From positions 682,001-746,000 of the forward strand of contig NC_063075.1 of NCBI RefSeq assembly GCF_022605165.1: a stretch of DNA of 64,000 bases, given 5' to 3'. Below the pieces are notes generated by a model that worked only from the letters and a program-made list of their open reading frames with translations, made no database searches and was not told the DNA's origin. Numbering within the stretch: the stretch's first letter is position 1; the number at the start of each line of letters is the position of its first letter. Source of the DNA: Purpureocillium takamizusanense (lineage: Eukaryota; Ascomycota; Sordariomycetes; Hypocreales; Ophiocordycipitaceae). Positions 20,488 to 32,748 of this stretch are shown piece after piece. The position numbers and the translations under genes were made by a program.

Positions 20488-22548
20488 CGGCTCGTAGGCG
20501 AGTCAAGGTGGTGCGTGGAAACAATTGATGAATGGATTCGGGTGTCAGGTGATGGGAGGAGGATTGAGGGTGGGCGCGACATGGAGGATGCGTGGCTGAC
20601 TCAGGGTCGTAAATGTCACGTGTAGCTGCCACCTTGCCACGAGGCAGGAGGTGCCAATCAATTTTGTCCACGCACGTTTCCAGCACGAGGTAGATGAGTC
20701 GACGACCAGCGAAGCGAAGCCTCTTGGGAACGACAAGAAGCGTGTGGGTAGCACCGAACGAACGGGCTCCGCTTCGCCCGACCTGACTTGACTTGGGCTC
20801 AGCGACCGGTCTCGAACGGCAGACGACTGACTCCCAAGCGCTCGCCGTCGCATGATCACCGACGGCTTCACAACACCAGACGCACGCACACGCACAGATG
20901 CCGTTATGAGCTGCCCAACGCTGGGCCGGCTAACCAACCCTTCATGGAACGTCATGCCATTGCCTGCGGTGAGCTCGTTTGCCCGACGGCGGATGTCTGA
21001 CATCTGACCAGGATGCCAGGGAAGCTGCCAAGGTCTCCCAGATGCAAGCCTCAGCGTGCGGGTGGAGTGGATGCCTACCCCGGTCACAGCTGCTGCTGCG
21101 AGAAGTGGATTCAGCCAAGAAGGATCGGTGGAGAAGTGCCGGCTGCGAATCAGCATCCGCCGTTGCAGCTCCACGATTAGGCAAACGCCAAACAGACTTG
21201 GCATCGCTTCCAGAAGAGCACCGGTGGTGGACCGAAGGCGATGATGCTGCGGCTACCCCGGTGAGAGGCGCCACGACCTGGCCCGTTCCAGCCCGGAGGA
21301 TGGGGATAGAGTTGGGGACGGATACGGGGGAGCGGGGAGCCGAACATAGGCAGCACTATGGATGAAATGGAGTTGGTTCGTGGCCACGGAAACGAGCGCA
21401 GCGTTTTTCGGGCTAGCAAACTGGCAAACGAGCGTCCCCAGGTCGCGAAGCACCTTCCTCTCTCTCTCTCTCCCTTGTGCTCACTGCAGCCCAGGGTTCG
21501 CGGGTGGCGGCGGCGGCTGTGAAGCCGGCCTCTCGGAGAGTTGTTGGGCAAGCCTCAGCCCGGGCAACAACCGGCTGGTACACGCCCAGCCGTGACGCCT
21601 GTTCGTTTGTCCGTCATTTATTTTTGTGACCCTAGCAAGAGATCAGATCGACAGCCAAGGAAGGGCAAGCAAAAATTGGCTTTTTTGGCTCTCCGCACCA
21701 CTGCCGGCACCCGCGCCCGCAATTCAGCCCCCACGATGGCGCCAGAGGGCGCTATTGTGGAGCGAATTCAACGTCCGTCTCGACCTGGCGTGAGTTGCGC
21801 AATGACTCGTTTGAGATCTGCCTGACGTCTGCTTCATCCAGACGTCGCGAGGCCCTCATCTCCGGACGTCCACTCTGAGGCCCAATTGTGCCACATCCCC
21901 GCATCGCCGCACCCCTCGAGTGGAGAGAAATGCTGCTGCCTGCGGATTGTTGGATGAGTTGGCCATTCACGACAAGGGGGTGGCGGCCGCCTCCACTGCA
22001 GGGCGCCGGATGGCTTGTTGGCTGCAACCCTTGATGGCCCCCGGCCGTTCTGGCAGCGGTGAACATGGCCGCCGACGCCTCGCCCTCGTGTAACTAACAC
22101 GCCGCCGTCTGATGCCCGCCAAGTGCGCCGCTGTGCTCTCCGCCAGCTGTTAGTACAGGCGCCGGCACTTGGCTCTCGTGCGTACTCCGCTAACTCGCGG
22201 CGGCAGCCTCGTCCAAAAGCAAACGTTGGCGTGCCGCATGACATGGGTGCGGCCAGTTTCGCAGGAGGGACGGCCGCACCAACCCCGGTCATGAGCAAGG
22301 ACTGGATGAAAGCTGGGCTGGACGGCACGCTTGGAAACCGAGGCCAGTGGCGTTGTGTCCCGGACCTCCCAAGATGCAGCCACCTGCGTGATTCCCTCGT
22401 CTTGATCCCGGCATTATTTAAGCCATGCCCGTCCTTGTTGCCATCGAGGGGATCCTCCTCGTATGCTCCCATCCCGCTCTGCATTCTGCTTGTTGAGCCT
22501 GCGCAGCTGTGCGATCTCTCAGCAACTTTCCAGTGATTCGCTGGCGCC
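20488..22548. other. Divergent promoter region
   Basis: About 2 kb between the second Zn2Cys6 gene and the sugar-porter gene, which are transcribed away from each other. Open frames here are short, overlapping and without domains. A CT repeat of about 15 bp lies near 21463, and a TATA-like box is near the right end. Confidence 0.5.
22415..22422 (+). promoter_or_regulatory. TATA-like box of sugar-porter gene
   Basis: TATTTAAG lies about 127 bp upstream of the transporter ATG at 22549, followed by a CT-rich leader. The call rests on position and sequence only. Confidence 0.35.
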
Positions 22549-24841
22549 ATGTCTGACCACGAGCGCAAGGTGGCGGAGGAGAGAGACGAGGCCGTGTAAG
22601 TGCAGCGTTCCATTCCTCTCTGTCTAAGACTTGCCGTTGACATCATGGCAGTGTCTCCAAGGAACTCGCCATTGACCACGAGGGTCAACGTCGCAAGGTG
22701 AGCCTCGCTGAGAACGTTGAGGGCGAGATTCAGAACCCCCTCAATGGCGTTCCGCGAGCGGCTCTTCTCGAGAGAGTCGAAAAGTTCCACCGCGACAAGG
22801 GCCTGCCGGCCGACATGTTGCCCCTGCTGCGCAAGGGTGCCCTCGTCGCCCAGAACCCCTCCGGCTTCGAGACCTTGGATGACCTCGACGATGACGACAA
22901 GCTTGTCCTGAGGGAAGAGGTCACTCACCGCTGGAAACATCCGTGGGCGCTTTACTATACCATCTTCCTCAACTCCATTGCTGCGGCTATCCAGGGTTGG
23001 GATCAGGTAGGTTACACTACACCAGGCAGATTTGGCACAAGGCTTGTACAGACCACTGAGATATCGCTTAGACCGGCTCCAATGGCGCCAACTTGTCTTT
23101 CCCCGTAGCCCTGGGAATTCCGGACTCGGTTCCCGACTGCGGCCCCGTGGCCAGCGAGGGGGAGTGCGCCAAGAACAGCTGGATCATTGGCCTCGTCAAC
23201 GCCATGCCTTACATTACCATCTGCCTGTTGTAAGTGAATTTGTTGTTTCCGCTTGGACTTGAGCTGTGCTGACTGGACAGCGCCGGCTGGATCTCTGACC
23301 CTCTCAACGACCTGTTGGGCCGCCGTGGCGTCATCTTTGTGGCCGCCATCTTCTCCCTACTTGCTCCCTTTGGCATGGCGGTTTCTCAGACCTGGCAGCA
23401 GCTGCTCGTGTGCCGGTAAGTTGATTAATTCTGCCTCTCCGACCAGCGCAATGTATTTACTGGGCTTAGTATGCTTCTTGGAATTGGCATGGGTCTAAAG
23501 GAGGTGACTGTCCCGGTCTTCTCGGCCGAGAACTCACCCGCCTCCATCCGCGGTGGTCTTGTCATGTCTTGGCAGGTCTGGACGGCTTTTGGTGAGCAAA
23601 GCATAGTTCTCTACCTTGTCAACCGCGGCTAATTCTTTAGGCATTTTCCTGGGCACATGTGCCAACCTGGCCGTCGGCAAGACTGGCGATATTGCCTGGC
23701 GCCTCCAGCTTGGCTCTGCTTTCATTCCCGCCGTCCCGCTTGTCATCGGCACATACTTCTGCCCTGAGAGCCCTCGATGGCTGATCAAGAAGAACAAGTT
23801 CGAGAAGGCTTGGCGCTCACTCCTGAGGCTCCGCAACACCCCTCTCCAGGCTGCCCGAGACCTGTTCTACATCAACGTGCTCCTCGAGCAGGAGGATGTG
23901 CTCGTGGAAGAGGCTGGACTCAAGGTCACAAGCAACTTGTTCACTCGCTTTGTCGAGCTCTTCACCATCCCACGCATTCGCCGCGCCACGTGGGCCGCCG
24001 GTATCGTCATGATTGCGCAGCAGATGTGCGGAATCAATATTGTCGCATTCTACAGCAGCACCATCTTCAAGCAGAGTGGCATCGACGACTATACCGCGCT
24101 GTGGGCCAGCTTCGGCTTTGGCCTGATCAACTTCATCTTTGCCTGGCCTGCCGTCTGGACCATTGACACCTTTGGTCGCCGCACTCTTCTCCTGTTCACG
24201 TTCCCCAACATGTTCTGGACCTTGCTGGGTAAGTCACACGCGCCTTGAACGAGCGACCACATGGCGCTAACTTGTTGATTCAGCTGCCGGCCTTTGCTAC
24301 CTCATCGAACCCGATGTCGAGCACAGCACGGCTCGCATTGCTGCCGTGGCCACTTTTGTCTACCTCTTTGCTGCCTTCTACTCACCCGGTAAGTACTCAA
24401 TGCGGAGCGCAGTCAAGAGGACTCGTTGCTGATGAGATAATAGGCGAGGGACCCGTTCCCTTCATGTACTCGGCCGAGGTCTTCCCCCTGTCGCACCGTG
24501 AGGTTGGCATGTCGTGGGCTGTGGCGACCAACAACTTTTGGGCGTCGGTCCTGTCGCTTACCTTCCCGCGTATGCTGACAGCCATGACGTCCACCGGCGC
24601 CTTTTGCTTCTACGCTGGACTGAACTTGGTTGCGCTCGTGCTAATCTTCCTGTTCGTGCCTGAGACGAAGCAGAAGACGCTTGAGGAACTTGACTATGTT
24701 TTTGCGGTACCGGATCGCACGCACGCCAAGTACCAGCTCTTCACCGTGCTGCCCTGGTGGATCAAGCGCTGGACCTGTGTCGACAGAACCGCCGTCTGCC
24801 CCGATCTTTACAAGGACGAGACCCAAGGCCCCAAGGCGTGA
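22549..24841 (+). CDS. MFS sugar-porter family transporter (8 exons)
   Basis: Exons 22549-22595, 22652-23006, 23072-23229, 23281-23415, 23470-23591, 23641-24228, 24284-24388, 24444-24841; about 635 aa. All seven introns are 49-65 bp with good donors and compatible phases. A long soluble N-terminus (about 125 residues) precedes the membrane region. Sugar-porter landmarks are the loop 2-3 motif DLLGRRG, PESPRWL after helix 6, [15 protein letters not shown] in helix 7, IDTFGRRTL in loop 8-9, [21 protein letters not shown] near helix 10, and [11 protein letters not shown] after helix 12. The substrate is probably a sugar or polyol. It converges with an anion/cation symporter-family gene 278 bp downstream. 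Confidence 0.92.
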
Positions 24842-25119
24842 TTGCACCGCGTACTATGAAGGATACTGAGGGTGGTAGTTGGCGATTGATACCAGAGTGA
24901 TTCCTGACTCATACCTCTCGAGATACCTTCCCCCGGGCACTGTCACTTCGTGTAGCTATACCCTTTCTCAAAGTTGATACCTGACGTAATGTCTTGTGTA
25001 TAAATGACTTTTGCAATATTCGAAGCCATTCTAAAATATGTGCGTTACCCTGGATGCAAAGGCATGTTAATGTGTGTCTTGTAGCAATCTCCAGTGTACC
25101 TGAGCGGCCCCAGCATCCG

Positions 25120-26965
25120 TCAGGCCGACACCGCTGTCGCATCTTTCGTCTCCACCTGCAACGTGTGCTTGTTCTTCATACGACGGCGCCGGTCGTCGAC
25201 CCATCGGATAACGGCAAGCACAAGGCCAACCGACAGTACAGCGATGGCAACACTGAAGCCGCGCCTGTACAGAGGCTTGTCGTCAGCACGAAAGATTTGC
25301 GCCCCGTAGATGCCGGCGATGTTGGCGTTCATAATGACCCTGCATATGATGTTAGCAGCTGAGCCGTGCCGCACAAGAGATGGACAAGCTGTGGCCAAGG
25401 AAAAGAAAAGAAAGAGAGGTCTCACCCGGCCATGGCGAGGGCGCGCTGCTCCGAGTCGTTGCAGGCGAGCGACAGCCACGCAATATTCAAGGGGTGCGAA
25501 AAGGTGCCAAACGTCTGCGTCCAGACGACGCCAAAGTAGCGCACACCTCGGAGCGGGACGTCGGTGAAGGCGCGGTTGAAGATGTAGCCCAGTAGGTGGC
25601 AGAAGAAGCCGACCATGACGGTCTCGCCTCGCCGGTTGCTATACACGCGGCCGACCTCGATTAGTTGCGTTTCCAGAAAGAGTGGGCAGAACGCAGGAAG
25701 CTCACAAACGGTCCGAGACCCAGCTAAACGCAAACGACATGGGAACCTGGAGGAACAGGCCGACGGCTGCCATGGCATTGCTGACGAGGCTTCCGAAGCC
25801 GAAGCTGGTGACGATGGACGGGGCGTATGTGTCGAAGGCGCGCTGTGGGCCGTTGTTGCACAGCGTGATGAGGAAATGCACCCAGATGCGCCAGTCCATG
25901 AACTTTGAAACCCGTCATCAGTACCATGGGGCATCGCCGCAGACAGCAGAAACGCAGCCGTGTGAAAAAAGGAGAGGGGTCCTCACCGTGCGCTTGAAGG
26001 CGTCCCCGCCGATGCGCTTCTTCTTGCGCCCCTTCATGGGGTCATCCAGCAGCACGCGCGCCTGCAGGATATGCAGCTCGCGCTCCGTGAACCACTGCAC
26101 GTTGGGCAAAAAGGTGCTGCGGGGGTTGCGGAACGAGTCCGGGAGGAAGAAGCCAAAGACGAAGCCGCCGAGCACCGTGAAGGAGCCCATGAGGGCGAAG
26201 AGCCAGAACCAGCCCGGCTGGCCGCCGACGCCGCGCATGTGCAGGATGCCAAAGGCCAGCAGCTTGGCCGACGCCTGGCCGATCTGGTTGCCAAAGTAAA
26301 AGACCATGACGCGCTTGGCCGTCTCGTCGCGCGTGTACCACGTCGACAGCGTCCACAGCCCGCCGGGGATAAAGCCCGACTCGGTGACGCCGAGGAGCAG
26401 GCGTGTGGCGATGAAGGCGCCGTACCCGCGCTGGAAGGCCTGGAAGGTGCTCACGACGCCGAAGAGGAAGAGCTGCAGCGTGAGCCACTTTCCCGGGCCG
26501 ACGCGGTACAGGATCATGTTGGAGGGGATCTCGAAGAGCACAATGCCCAGCGACAGCATCTGCTGCCCGACGTTGAACTGGTCTTGGTCGATGCCCACGT
26601 CTTCCATGAACTTGTCCGTGATGGCGTTGGCCATGTTGCCGCGGTCGAGCTCTGCGCGCGCAATGCAGTCAGAAAACAGAACGGGTTTCGTTCAATACCA
26701 AGGCACCAGATAGTAGCACGGAGGTGCTTTGAAACTTGTACTTACGGAGGCAGAAGAAGCCCAGTGTCAGAATGGGCATGATGATGAGGTCCAGCCTGCC
26801 TCATTATTAGCTTTCCGCTTTCTCCCATTCTTGGAGCCGACTTTCTTACTTTCTCTTAGCCTTGGACTCCTCCTGAACAGTCCAGTCCACTTCCCGGGTG
26901 AGGATCGTCTCCCCGTCGGGAGGCGTCGCCTGCACATGCGACGAGAATTCCTTGGTGTCCGCCAT
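25120..26965 (-). CDS. MFS transporter, allantoate/nicotinate permease (ACS) type
   Basis: Minus-strand exons 26965-26850, 26795-26746, 26651-25987, 25902-25706, 25638-25426, 25339-25120; 486 aa. Every junction keeps phase; donors include GTAAGA, GTAAGT, GTGAGG, GTGAGC and GTGAGA. The cytosolic start (MADTKEFSSH) leads to a first helix KLDLIIMPILTLGFFCLQLDRGN, the signature of the anion:cation symporter family (Dal5, Tna1, vitamin and carboxylate importers). It continues with EIPSNMIL, GVTESGFIPGGLWTLSTWY and a late PLRGVRYFGVVW-type segment. Likely substrates are organic anions such as nicotinate, allantoate or pantothenate; which one cannot be told. It lies tail-to-tail with the sugar porter. 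Confidence 0.92.
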
Positions 26966-28652
26966 GAATGTCTATGAATGCTTCCAAGATAAGCTCGCTT
27001 TCGTGATATGGCATGACAAGCCTAGTCGCAACGGAAACGTTCGGCTCTTCTGGCTTTATACCTGCAGCGACAGTCCGGGCGAGAAAGTCCCCAAGTCTTG
27101 TAACTGCCGCCAGGCGCAGCATCCCCCCGCCAAGCCATCGCGTCAATGCCCGATAAGCTTAAGCTTAACTTGCAGCACCCGCCAAGGGGGGCCCCAGCCG
27201 AAAGTGGACCAGAACGTGGCTGCCGAGCTACATGGATCTATCTGGGTCCTGACAGCTGCGCACCGAATGGGCAACCGTCTTGGCGCCATCAGTCTCTTGG
27301 CTCTGGGCAATTCGATGTCGCCATTGCGCCGCCGCGTTGCACCATGAAGGAGAATGGTCGTGTTCGACGCCGCACGTTTTTCTTCAACAGCATGGAGGCA
27401 GGGAAGTAGTTCAACGGACTTGGTGATCGAGGCCTCCAAGAGAACGATGAATGGGCTGGAACCATCTATCGAGGTGAGTTAAGTTGGGAAGGTGCATGCG
27501 AGACTAACACGGCACGGTATTGTGCAAGGGCGGCCTCGAAATGGAGTCTGGCTGAACCCGATGTTGACGACCGTTACGGGTAGGGCTGAGAGGCAACTCG
27601 CATAAACCGGCTACATAGGTCAATCTACCCCGTAGGGTGTTGGCCTCTAGCTTTCGTACAGTATCGTTTGAGACTGTTTTCGGGGCCCTCATACTCAAGA
27701 TGCCGTCGTGTGAGCCCTGTGCGTTGCTCACCGCTCAAGAGGTTGATGGGCACTGCATCTCGCCCGGGCTGTTGTCCCATTCTCAGGTGCCGCGGCTAAG
27801 TAACACGGCAGCCCCCCCTTTTACTGCCGTACGGGGCGAGGGGCGCGGCTTGGCGTATGCATGTGGGCTTTTGAGCGCCCTGCTCGAGTACGTACGGGGA
27901 ACCTGGCCGTGGCGTCCCGCCCGGTGAAAGTGGCGGACAGTGCTCAACTTGGTCTGAGCACCTGCTGGTCCTCGAAGATAAGTTCTAGTGCAAGCAACTT
28001 AATGATGATGCCACTCGCATGATCTACGTGACAACGCGCTGCTGGCTGCCGGAGCACAAGGAATGGGCCGACATGCTGTCTGGCATGTGACCCAACATGA
28101 AGTGGCTGGACGGCAGTTTATGTTGCGCCACGACATCAATCGCCCCACGAGAGTTGAAGTGCAAGTACGCCCCAGAGACCAGTATCTGCATGTGAGAAGA
28201 CCTGACATGCTGTCAGACCGCCTCATGTTTGGGCGGCAGTAGCTTAACTAAGTTACAAAGCAGTCAATACCCAACTCCGTCATGTTACCCAAGCTGCTGG
28301 TGAACATGAACGCATCCACATGTATGTACCCTGTACGCGCGCCCCGATGGCCCCCCCGCGCTGGGGACCAGACGGGCAACTGGGACGCACATGAGATTGG
28401 AGCAGGCAGAAAGGCTGAGCCTGTCTGACCTCATCTCAGCAACTGCCTACACTCGTTTGCGGTTTCCGATTAGCTAGATACAGGTCCTATAGAAAGTGAA
28501 ACATATACTGTACAAGTGTCAAGTGGCGCTTACATCAGTTGATACCTTCTCCCGCGCGCCCAAGGGCCGCTTGTTTGGATGCTCACCGGCGGCGATGGTG
28601 ATGAGCTCCTAGAAACTCAACCGATCCCCTAATTCTCCTGACGTCAAAACTG
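26966..28652. other. Intergenic between ACS transporter and regulator
   Basis: About 1.7 kb upstream of the ACS transporter and downstream of the third Zn2Cys6 gene. It holds the transporter promoter. No gene with a domain or splice support is seen. Confidence 0.5.
27054..27060 (-). promoter_or_regulatory. TATA-like box of ACS transporter
   Basis: TATAAAG on the minus strand about 90 bp before the transporter start codon at 26965. Confidence 0.45.
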
Positions 28653-30750
28653 TTAAACCATTTCATTGACCGGAAACATCAAGTCCGCGAACCACCAATC
28701 CGTCAACAAGTCCGTCGACATCATGTCATCCTGGCCTATGACGTTCATACTCACTGCCGAAGCTCCAGGAAGGGCTCCCGAATCCTCCAGCGCCCGTCGC
28801 CACGCGGGTGCCATGGCCCTCAAGACCTCGGCCGTCCGCGTGAACATGTCATCATCGCCGCCGCCGCCGCCGCCCGTCTCCAGGCCGACCGCCGCCGGCA
28901 CTGCCGCGTAGAGGGCGGCGCACTTCTCCACCGCACCCAGCAGGTCCACGGTGCGCAGGACCGCCGCGCGGTCGCACGCCGGGTCGTCGAGCAGGCAGAG
29001 GCGGTAGAGGATGTGCGTGCTGCGACTGAAATGGAGGTGCATCGGCATCGGGTGACTGAACGCTTCCTCGGGCGTGAACGTGAGGAAGTTGTCCACGCAG
29101 CCCTGGAGAGCCTGCAGGCATGTGTAGAAGCAGTTCGTTCGTTCAAAGTCGACGACGCTCGCGGGCTGCTGCTGCTGCCGTGCGTGCAGGGCGAGCTCGC
29201 AGATCAGTGCTTCAGCCATGCAAAGGTACGATCTTATCATCTCTGCGCCCCATTGAAGTCAGCGGCGGGAGACCTGGTATCCGTTGGGCAACTTACTATC
29301 TTGCAGGACTTGCGGGGGGGTAATATCCTTGACATTGTCAAGCATTGCCCGTAAGCCTTTGACGTAGAATTGCGGCTGTGACGAGGTAGATTCGACCTTT
29401 CGCCAAGTCGACACAGAATGAACCTCCTCCATTATTCGAAACAGCCGTGCAGTCGCTACCAGCTTGCAATCACCAGGCACCTCGGGATACTGTGCCAGAT
29501 GGGACAGGCAGTCTTCCATGTGGACTGTCCACCCAATGGGCTTCATCCTGAGGAACCAGGCGATGCTGCCAACTACGTCAGCGTCAAGTAATTCCGTCAA
29601 GGGAAGTCTGCAGCACGAGACTCACGTTGCCGTCACCACGTAGCAACCCAGGACGGCCCGTCGCTCCACATTATTTCGATCCACGGCTGCCACCACCTGC
29701 TTGATCGGGTGGCTGTAAGCCTTGCTGACATTGCTCTCCCGACAAGGGATCTCGCGGCAGCTTCTGTCAAGTCTAAGGTCAAACAATAGAGCCGTGGCAA
29801 GGCTCGAGTACGCGCTCAGAAGTGGTTTCCCTCGATACTTTCCCTCAGCCCTGTTATGCTCATGCAGCCGAAGGTCAGAGTACGTGCATGTAGGCAACCT
29901 AACTCAACCCCTTCTACAGAAATGAGGGCTTACCAGCTCAGATACGTGAGAAGGCCCAGTAGCAGATCTAGGCTCCTCTCTAGGTCTACGAGCATCTTCT
30001 GCGCGATAGTTTCGCGGACCTTGAGCTCAAGAGCTTGTTGGCGTGCATATGGCTTGCAACAGCTAGCGCGGATATTGAGCCACAAGAACGGCCACTCGCG
30101 CTGAACATCCGCAGCGCTTCCATGTTGCTCGTGACGTCAGCTCAAGGAGTCGCCGCGCCATCCAATGGGGCGGCGGCCATTCACCTTGTGGAGGGCGGGA
30201 TATGAAGGAATGGGAACGCCCGCAGATGATGGGCGCGAAATGTTTCCAGACACTGGTCGTCCTCGGCTAGGGGACACTCCCGAAGCATCGAGTCATGAGG
30301 TGGGCGAGTGTGAGGGGTCGCATCTGGGCATCTCTCCAGGCCAAGCGTTTCATGGTGTTGTTCCCTGGGGTTGGTTGCCTCCGACGCAGGTGACTCGGGC
30401 CAAGCCGCTGGTGCCGCGTCAGGACTGCGCGCCACGTATATGCCGTCAGACTGCCCTGGAGTCCGGGATGCATTTCCGGCCCCGGACTTGGCCTGAGCGG
30501 CGAGCAAGTTGACGAGGGCATCGAGCCTATCTTCAAGACGTGTTGTTGCTGTTGTCCTTCGCACCGGCCTCGGGGCGCTTGCCCGTTTCCTCACGGTGGC
30601 CGACGGCTGGCAGCTCTTGGAGAGACGGTGGCAGCGTTCGCAGCTGAGCCCCTCGCCGCGGACGATGCAGCGGCACTTGGCCTTGGAGCAGCCGCTGCAC
30701 GCTTTCCCGTAGGAGGCGGACTCCCGTACGGCCGCGCTCTCGGATTCCAT
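28653..30750 (-). CDS. Zn2Cys6 fungal transcription factor (5 exons)
   Basis: Minus-strand exons 30750-30185, 30116-29934, 29850-29626, 29565-29297, 29242-28653; 610 aa. The zinc cluster is CSGCSKAKCRCIVRGEGLSC followed by ERC...SKSC, fitting CX2CX6CX8CX2CX6C, and lies entirely in exon 1. The middle homology region is well formed: FPFLHIPP, then LLGLLTYLSW joined to AEGKYRGKPLLSAYSSLATALLFDLRLDR, then LGCYVVTA joined to IAWFLRMKPIGWTVHMEDCL. That continuity guided the splice choices. An earlier acceptor giving a 35-bp second intron was rejected in favour of an 83-bp intron. The C-terminal exon has a Gly-rich loop and acidic residues. It is divergent from the S41 protease gene. Confidence 0.9.
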
Positions 30751-32748
30751 ATGCCGTGAATCGAGGTTTCTGAGTAAGAACCGCGCGGTGGGGGGGATAT
30801 GTGTGTAGGGAGGTACGTATGGGATTTGTTACATATCCGGGGACGGGCTTTGGCAAGAGGGAACGGGTCAAGATGCCGCTTACATGGGCGGGTTTGAGGG
30901 CGGTTAGCGAACTCCGCCGCGCGTCGACAGTACATTTACCAGACCCCCACGAGTGACGGAGCGGAATTGGGTCAGTCTCTGAATCCGCGGCTAGTCGGAT
31001 AAGCCATTGGCTTACTTTGAACATTCGTCCCCTATAGCTGTGTGCACTCCGCAAAGGGGCTGTCGTTCAATGTTGCGTGTACAAAGTATATCCGTTGACA
31101 TTGACTCTTTCTGACGGCTATGAGTAACATCAATTTAGCCCACGCATGGTTTGGGGTATCAGTTCCACCTCGCGCCGTCCCCGACCCGCAACGACACCTG
31201 GCGGTCATGTGGTGGCCATTCATGTTGTGAACGACAAGTCTTGAAAGCTCACAACGTGCGATTGCATGCATACTAACTCCAGTAGACTAGACGCCTATGG
31301 AACCGACCTGACACCGTTCGTCGAGCAATAAATCGAGTAGCTGCAATGACGATGCAACTCGCGGAAACAAACCCAGCATTACGCAACGACGTAGCGCCAT
31401 TCATGGATCGCATCACTGGTCGGAAACCTCACAAGGTGTCGTCTTTACACTCTCTTTTTGTGAGAACTGGCGATTTTCTCAATCGCCGTCGTGCATTATC
31501 AGCTGACGGTGGCACCCTGTGCTTCAGCGTCCGCTTACTTTAACGTTTGCTGCTGAAACAGGGTTCCCAGACGTTTCACTGCAGCTTCGATGGGGGGGGG
31601 CATCAGGGAGGGAGAAATGCCAAATTTCCCGGACACGCCGAGAGGAGCTAGCAGGCACTCTGGTTTCATGGTGCTAAATGACGCCAGTCATCTGTGACCC
31701 CAATCCTATGCGAGAGTAGGTGAAGAGGTCGGTCGCTCCCGCGGGGGGCTACGAACACGAAACGCATCTAGCAAGCTTGGGGTTACTTGGCTTGTCCGAT
31801 AAGCTGTGGCCCAGCGCGTCTTTGTCCGCAAAGACGCGCCATCTAGTTAGCATCCATTCAGCTTGCGAGGGTACGAGGGGGCCTTGAGGCTTGCTCTGAG
31901 GATAGCCCGCTTGGGTCGAAGGCTTTGGCAGCATCGAGCGCCTGCCATCGCTTCCGCTCATAGCGGCAATTGCTCACGCCGCCTTGTACTTTATAGCGCG
32001 CCTAAAGATCTGCGAATCCGCTGTGCTGTTCTGACGTAGGGGAGACGGGGTGCCTAGGGGTCTTCCCACCCTGCCTCCAGTCTCCCTACTATCACCTTGA
32101 GGTGATCGGCGGTTGCACACGCTCTAGAAGGCTTCCATAGCAGGATCAACTGCTCGAAAATGCAATTTCGGGAAGGCGCAGGCCGAAACGGGACGATCTC
32201 TCCGACTTCACTGCTTGGCGGTGACGGGAAAAGTTTAAAGCAAACACCAACAGGGACGCCCGATGCGACGCCGACGATCGACGCTACCGAGTGCCGTGAG
32301 TAAGATTCCAGTGGGCTCCCGTCGGTCTAATGTATCTCACCGAATCCTACTCGTCTACCAACGGGGCTATAGATGCCCCGACGCAGCTATGACCATGGAC
32401 TCAGCTTATGGTATACAATGCTAGAGGGCCCGGCACGGCAACGCCGTCAATGACTCGTTTGCACTTGGCTGCTACTAGTCGTTTGCTCGCGCCGACTTGA
32501 AACCGGTATCGCAGGATGAAGGATTCCGGTGTCAAGTCTCCTTGCACTCGCCTGTGCTGGATATCGCCGTCTTGAGCCGGCAGGCACTACGAAGCACGGA
32601 GTCGTCATGGAGTATTTTGTGTTATTAGCGAGATGTCGGCCAGTTACCATCGCAAGCTTGGGAGCCGTGGCGAGCCTGGTAGCTCGTCAGATACAGCTGC
32701 GGTCATCGACACTCACGCGACACCACGACCTCAACAACTCCGCCGGCA
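30751..32748. other. Divergent intergenic region
   Basis: About 2 kb between the third Zn2Cys6 gene and the S41-like protease gene. Short open frames carry no recognisable domain. No repeat or RNA gene was identified. Confidence 0.5.

Noticed and set aside
29899..29933. 35-bp intron in the third Zn2Cys6 gene
   Set aside because: Too short for a fungal intron, and the protein join is worse. The longer intron 29851-29933 restores a family-like WAEGKYRGKP join.
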